Below, in pieces: positions 13,100 through 14,581 of a DNA stretch of 14,581 nt. Source of the stretch: an uncultured Mycoplasmatota bacterium (lineage in GTDB: Bacteria; Bacillota_I; Bacilli_A; RF39; UBA660). The DNA lies in assembly GCA_900551105.1 (NCBI GenBank), contig URUT01000033.1, positions 1-14,581 of the forward strand, written 5' to 3'. The notes under the pieces were generated by a model. It saw nothing but the letters and a program-made list of their open reading frames with translations. It was not told the origin of the DNA and did not search any database. Both the position numbers and the translations under genes were made by a program. How positions within the stretch are numbered: position 1 is the stretch's first letter; every line of letters begins with the position of its first letter.

Positions 13100-13204
13100 T
13101 TAAATAACAGCAGCTCCTACAATAATTACTAATAAGATAAATAATACTAAGATAAAAGCAGCACCACTTATACCATAGTTATTATTTCCACAACAACCGT
13201 TCAT
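13100..13204 (-). CDS. YjcZ-like tiny membrane peptide, 34 residues
   Basis: Sequence MNGCCGNNNYGISGAA then FILVLFILLVIIVGAAVI. The Cys/Gly/Asn/Tyr-rich head and the FILVLFILLVIIVGA helix are the typical YjcZ pattern. AAGGAGG lies 6 bases before the ATG at 13204. First of the pair and divergent from prsA. The promoter region resembles a sporulation sigma-K site more than a sigma-A site. In Bacilli the family is linked to spores or the spore envelope, but that link is by annotation and no sporulation gene is otherwise visible here. Confidence 0.8.
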   Translation of the reverse strand: MNGCCGNNNYGISGAAFILVLFILLVIIVGAAVI

Positions 13205-13231
13205 ACTCTCCCTCCTTTTCATTACTCACTT

Positions 13232-13260
13232 TATTGTACGCGAAAACTTACAATTGTGTT
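13232..13260 (-). promoter_or_regulatory. candidate sigma-K-like promoter for the YjcZ-like pair
   Basis: Minus strand AACA (13257-13260), 16-base spacer, CGTACAATA (13232-13240). The sigma-K consensus is mACm-N16-CATAnnnTA, so one base differs. No sigma-A -35 box lies at the right distance. The match is to short, degenerate motifs. Confidence 0.35.
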
Positions 13261-13261
13261 C

Positions 13262-13290
13262 TTGTATTTTAAATATATTGTTGCTATAAT
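13262..13290 (+). promoter_or_regulatory. promoter of prsA
   Basis: TTGTAT (13262-13267), 17-base spacer ending in TGC, TATAAT (13285-13290): weak -35, extended -10. AGGAGG follows, just before the ATG at 13310. Confidence 0.7.
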
Positions 13291-13309
13291 AAGTAACTAG
13301 GAGGAAAAT

Positions 13310-14326
13310 ATGAAGAAAAAAATATTAATGGCTTTAGTAATCATTGGCTTTGCTACTGGCTGTGGTAAAGTACCAGTAATGAAAGATGGCGATAATGCAG
13401 TCGTATCATTCGAAAAAGAGGATTTAGCAATTAGTGCAACAGACTTATATAATAAGGTTAAAGTAAACTACGCGCTTACTAGTTTAATTGATATGGTAGA
13501 CAGTAAAATCTTTGCTGAAAAATACAGCGATAAAGAAAGTGAAGCTGAAAAAAGCGCTGAAGATCAATTTAAGAAAATCAAAACTTACTATGTTGACGAT
13601 AATGGTAAATACGATGAGAAAACTCTACTATCAGCTTTAAATCAATATTATGGTATTTCAACAATCAAGGAATTTAAAGAAATGCTTAAATTAAGTTACT
13701 ATCGTGATTTAGCAGTTAAAGATTATGCAAAAGAAAGCATCACTGATAAAGAGATTGAAACTTATTATAAAGATAAAATTGTTGGAGACATTTCATGTAG
13801 TCATATTTTAATTAGTCCAAATACTAAAGATGATATGAAAGACGATGAAAAGAAGAAAGCTGAAGAAGAAGCTTTAAACAAAGCTAAAGAATTAATCAAA
13901 AAATTAGATGCTGGTGAAGACTTTGCTACACTTGCTAAAGAAAACTCAGATGATAGTTCAAATGCTAGCAAAGGTGGCGACCTTGGATACTTTAATACAG
14001 GTGCAATGGTTGAAGAATTTGAAAAAGCTGCTTATCAATTAAAATTAAACGAATATACTAAAGAACCAGTTAAAACAAAGTTTGGATATCATATTATCTT
14101 AAAAACTGGTGAAAAAGAAAAAGCTTCTCTAGAAGATTCAAAAGAAACAATTATTTCAAAATTAAGTGCTGAAAAAATTGAAAATGATAAAGCATTATCA
14201 ATCAATGCCTTAGTTGAACTTCGTAAATCTTATGGCATGAAAATTGAAGATTCAGAACTAAAAAGCCAATATGAAAAATACATAAGTAATCAATTATTAA
14301 ATGCTACTACAAATAAAAATTCATAA
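13310..14326 (+). CDS. prsA: PrsA-type foldase lipoprotein (parvulin peptidyl-prolyl isomerase)
   Basis: 338 residues. It helps exported proteins fold on the outer face of the membrane. The lipoprotein signal peptide is KKKILMALVIIGFATGC, with lipidated Cys18. An N-terminal helical chaperone region (about 25-158) precedes a parvulin (PpiC) domain at about 160-268. Markers there are SCSHILIS (162-169), AGEDFATLAKENSDD (201-215), KGGDLGYFNTGAMVEEFE (221-238) and KTKFGYHIILK (255-265). A helical tail (about 270-338) completes the chaperone lobe. The order matches PrsA of Bacilli, and the length is slightly above the usual 280-320. A single-gene unit; no terminator separates it from the small RNA promoter downstream. 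Other SurA/PpiC lipoproteins are the only real alternative name. Confidence 0.93.
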   Translation: MKKKILMALVIIGFATGCGKVPVMKDGDNAVVSFEKEDLAISATDLYNKVKVNYALTSLIDMVDSKIFAEKYSDKESEAEKSAEDQFKKIKTYYVDDNGKYDEKTLLSALNQYYGISTIKEFKEMLKLSYYRDLAVKDYAKESITDKEIETYYKDKIVGDISCSHILISPNTKDDMKDDEKKKAEEEALNKAKELIKKLDAGEDFATLAKENSDDSSNASKGGDLGYFNTGAMVEEFEKAAYQLKLNEYTKEPVKTKFGYHIILKTGEKEKASLEDSKETIISKLSAEKIENDKALSINALVELRKSYGMKIEDSELKSQYEKYISNQLLNATTNKNS

Positions 14327-14331
14327 AATAC

Positions 14332-14361
14332 TTGAATAAAAAAAACATAATGTAGTATAAT
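14332..14361 (+). promoter_or_regulatory. promoter of the candidate small RNA
   Basis: TTGAAT (14332-14337), 18-base spacer, TATAAT (14356-14361), starting 6 bases after the prsA stop. No open frame with a ribosome site follows before the terminator at 14420. Confidence 0.65.
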
Positions 14362-14367
14362 CAAATT

Positions 14368-14456
14368 AAGGAAGAGCACTAACCCCCTGATGGTTAGACT
14401 TCTCCAATGGTTATATTTGAAAAAGTCAAACTCACACAGGAAGGTTTGACTTTTTC
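14368..14456 (+). ncRNA. candidate small RNA of about 90 nt, two hairpins, unrecognised family
   Basis: It lies between its own promoter and a strong terminator. The first hairpin is GGAAGAG (14370-14376) with CTTCTCC (14399-14405), then CTAACC (14379-14384) with GGTTAG (14392-14397) and a 7-base loop CCCTGAT. A 14-base A/U-rich linker leads to the terminator hairpin. CCTG in the first loop can pair with CAGG (14437-14440) in the terminator loop. The 3' strand of hairpin 1 (14392-14405) is 11/14 identical to the 3' strand of the terminator (14443-14456), so it could compete for the terminator's 5' strand. I recognise no known riboswitch, SRP, 6S or tmRNA core. It could be a trans-acting sRNA or an attenuator. 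Confidence 0.5.
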
Positions 14457-14461
14457 TTTTT
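14420..14461. terminator. bidirectional terminator of the small RNA and of the 24-residue peptide gene
   Basis: Perfect 12-base stem AAAAAGTCAAAC (14420-14431) / GTTTGACTTTTT (14444-14455) with a 12-base loop, and A- or T-rich flanks on both strands. Confidence 0.9.
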
Positions 14462-14469
14462 ATTTCAAG

Positions 14470-14544
14470 CTAAATTAGTTTTAAAATAATTAGAAAGACT
14501 ACTAAGATGATTATTAATTGAAGTAGTTCTTTAATGCTTTTCAT
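14470..14544 (-). CDS. 24-residue membrane peptide
   Basis: The ATG at 14544 is preceded by AGGGGTGA with a 7-base gap, as strong as the sites of the larger genes here. The product is MKSIKELLQLIIILVVFLIILKLI: a short amphipathic start and one hydrophobic helix ending with Lys. It ends in TAG, 9 bases before a bidirectional terminator. The size recalls small membrane regulators or type I toxin-like peptides, but no family is recognised. The promoter would lie at or beyond the right edge. Confidence 0.5.
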   Translation of the reverse strand: MKSIKELLQLIIILVVFLIILKLI

Positions 14545-14581
14545 CTGTTCATCACCCCTCTTTCATTCTTTAAAAATTTAA

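Noticed and set aside
11145..13204. HerA plus small genes as an anti-phage defence island
   Set aside because: The adjacent small genes are YjcZ-like membrane peptides, not effectors. There is no nuclease, SIR2, toxin domain or mobility gene.
14390..14449. Possible leader peptide MVRLLQWLYLKKSNSHRKV in the small RNA
   Set aside because: The only purine-rich site (GGAAGAG) is about 14 bases from the ATG and is paired in hairpin 1. The frame would also use TGA, the stop seen nowhere else here.
14368..14456. Small SRP RNA, 6S RNA or a preQ1, fluoride or ZTP riboswitch
   Set aside because: The diagnostic cores are not present. Only a GGAAGG string recalls SRP RNA, and it lies in the terminator loop.

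Overview
This is a low-GC chromosomal window from what looks like a Firmicutes (Bacilli-side) bacterium. The best guess is an uncultured gut lineage near the Erysipelotrichales/RF39-type 'Tenericutes'. The reasons are very A/T-rich spacers, strong AGGAGG- and AGGTGA-type ribosome sites, near-consensus sigma-A promoters, a PrsA lipoprotein foldase, ParE and type-2 peptide deformylase of Firmicutes type, and two tiny YjcZ-like membrane peptides. The taxon is inferred from gene content only. All 18 genes whose stop lies in the window end in TAA (13) or TAG (5), never TGA. Tryptophan is TGG wherever I translated it by hand.

Layout, left to right. Positions 1-2082 (minus strand) hold the promoter-proximal end of a type IV secretion-like operon: a VirB2/TrbC-like two-helix subunit followed by a large VirB6/TrbL-like membrane channel protein that runs off the left edge. 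Position 2156 starts a divergent DUF1003 membrane protein. Two unrecognised minus-strand genes follow (2692-3543 and 3579-3998). The second has an elaborate promoter region with tandem promoters and inverted repeats. At 4200-4421 is a stand-alone Flp-type pilin, divergent from a DUF192 gene and a peptide deformylase (def).

Positions 5431-8140 carry parE (topoisomerase IV subunit B) and a single-pass membrane protein with a long acidic tail. Positions 8217-10762 are a tight uppS-cdsA-rseP operon: undecaprenyl-diphosphate synthesis, CDP-diacylglycerol synthesis and site-2 intramembrane protease, all membrane/envelope functions. The short ribosomal protein L28 gene rpmB (10923-11090) is divergent from it. 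A HerA/DUF87-family ATPase fills 11145-12905. Two tiny YjcZ-like genes (12982-13204) sit back-to-back with prsA (13310-14326). The right end contains a candidate small RNA (14368-14456) with its own promoter and a terminator that can fold in two competing ways, facing a 24-residue membrane peptide gene (14470-14544).

The window is gene-dense. Most transcription units are separated by clear hairpin terminators, several shared by convergent genes, and in two places the -35 box of the next gene lies inside the preceding terminator. No transposase, integrase, tRNA, rRNA, CRISPR array or origin was seen. The longest stretch without a gene is about 200 bases, between the 139-residue gene and the pilin. 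The most unusual items are the candidate small RNA, the nested inverted repeats and tandem promoters at 4033-4126, the ParE Asp-to-Asn change at a known quinolone-resistance position, and the complete absence of UGA stops.
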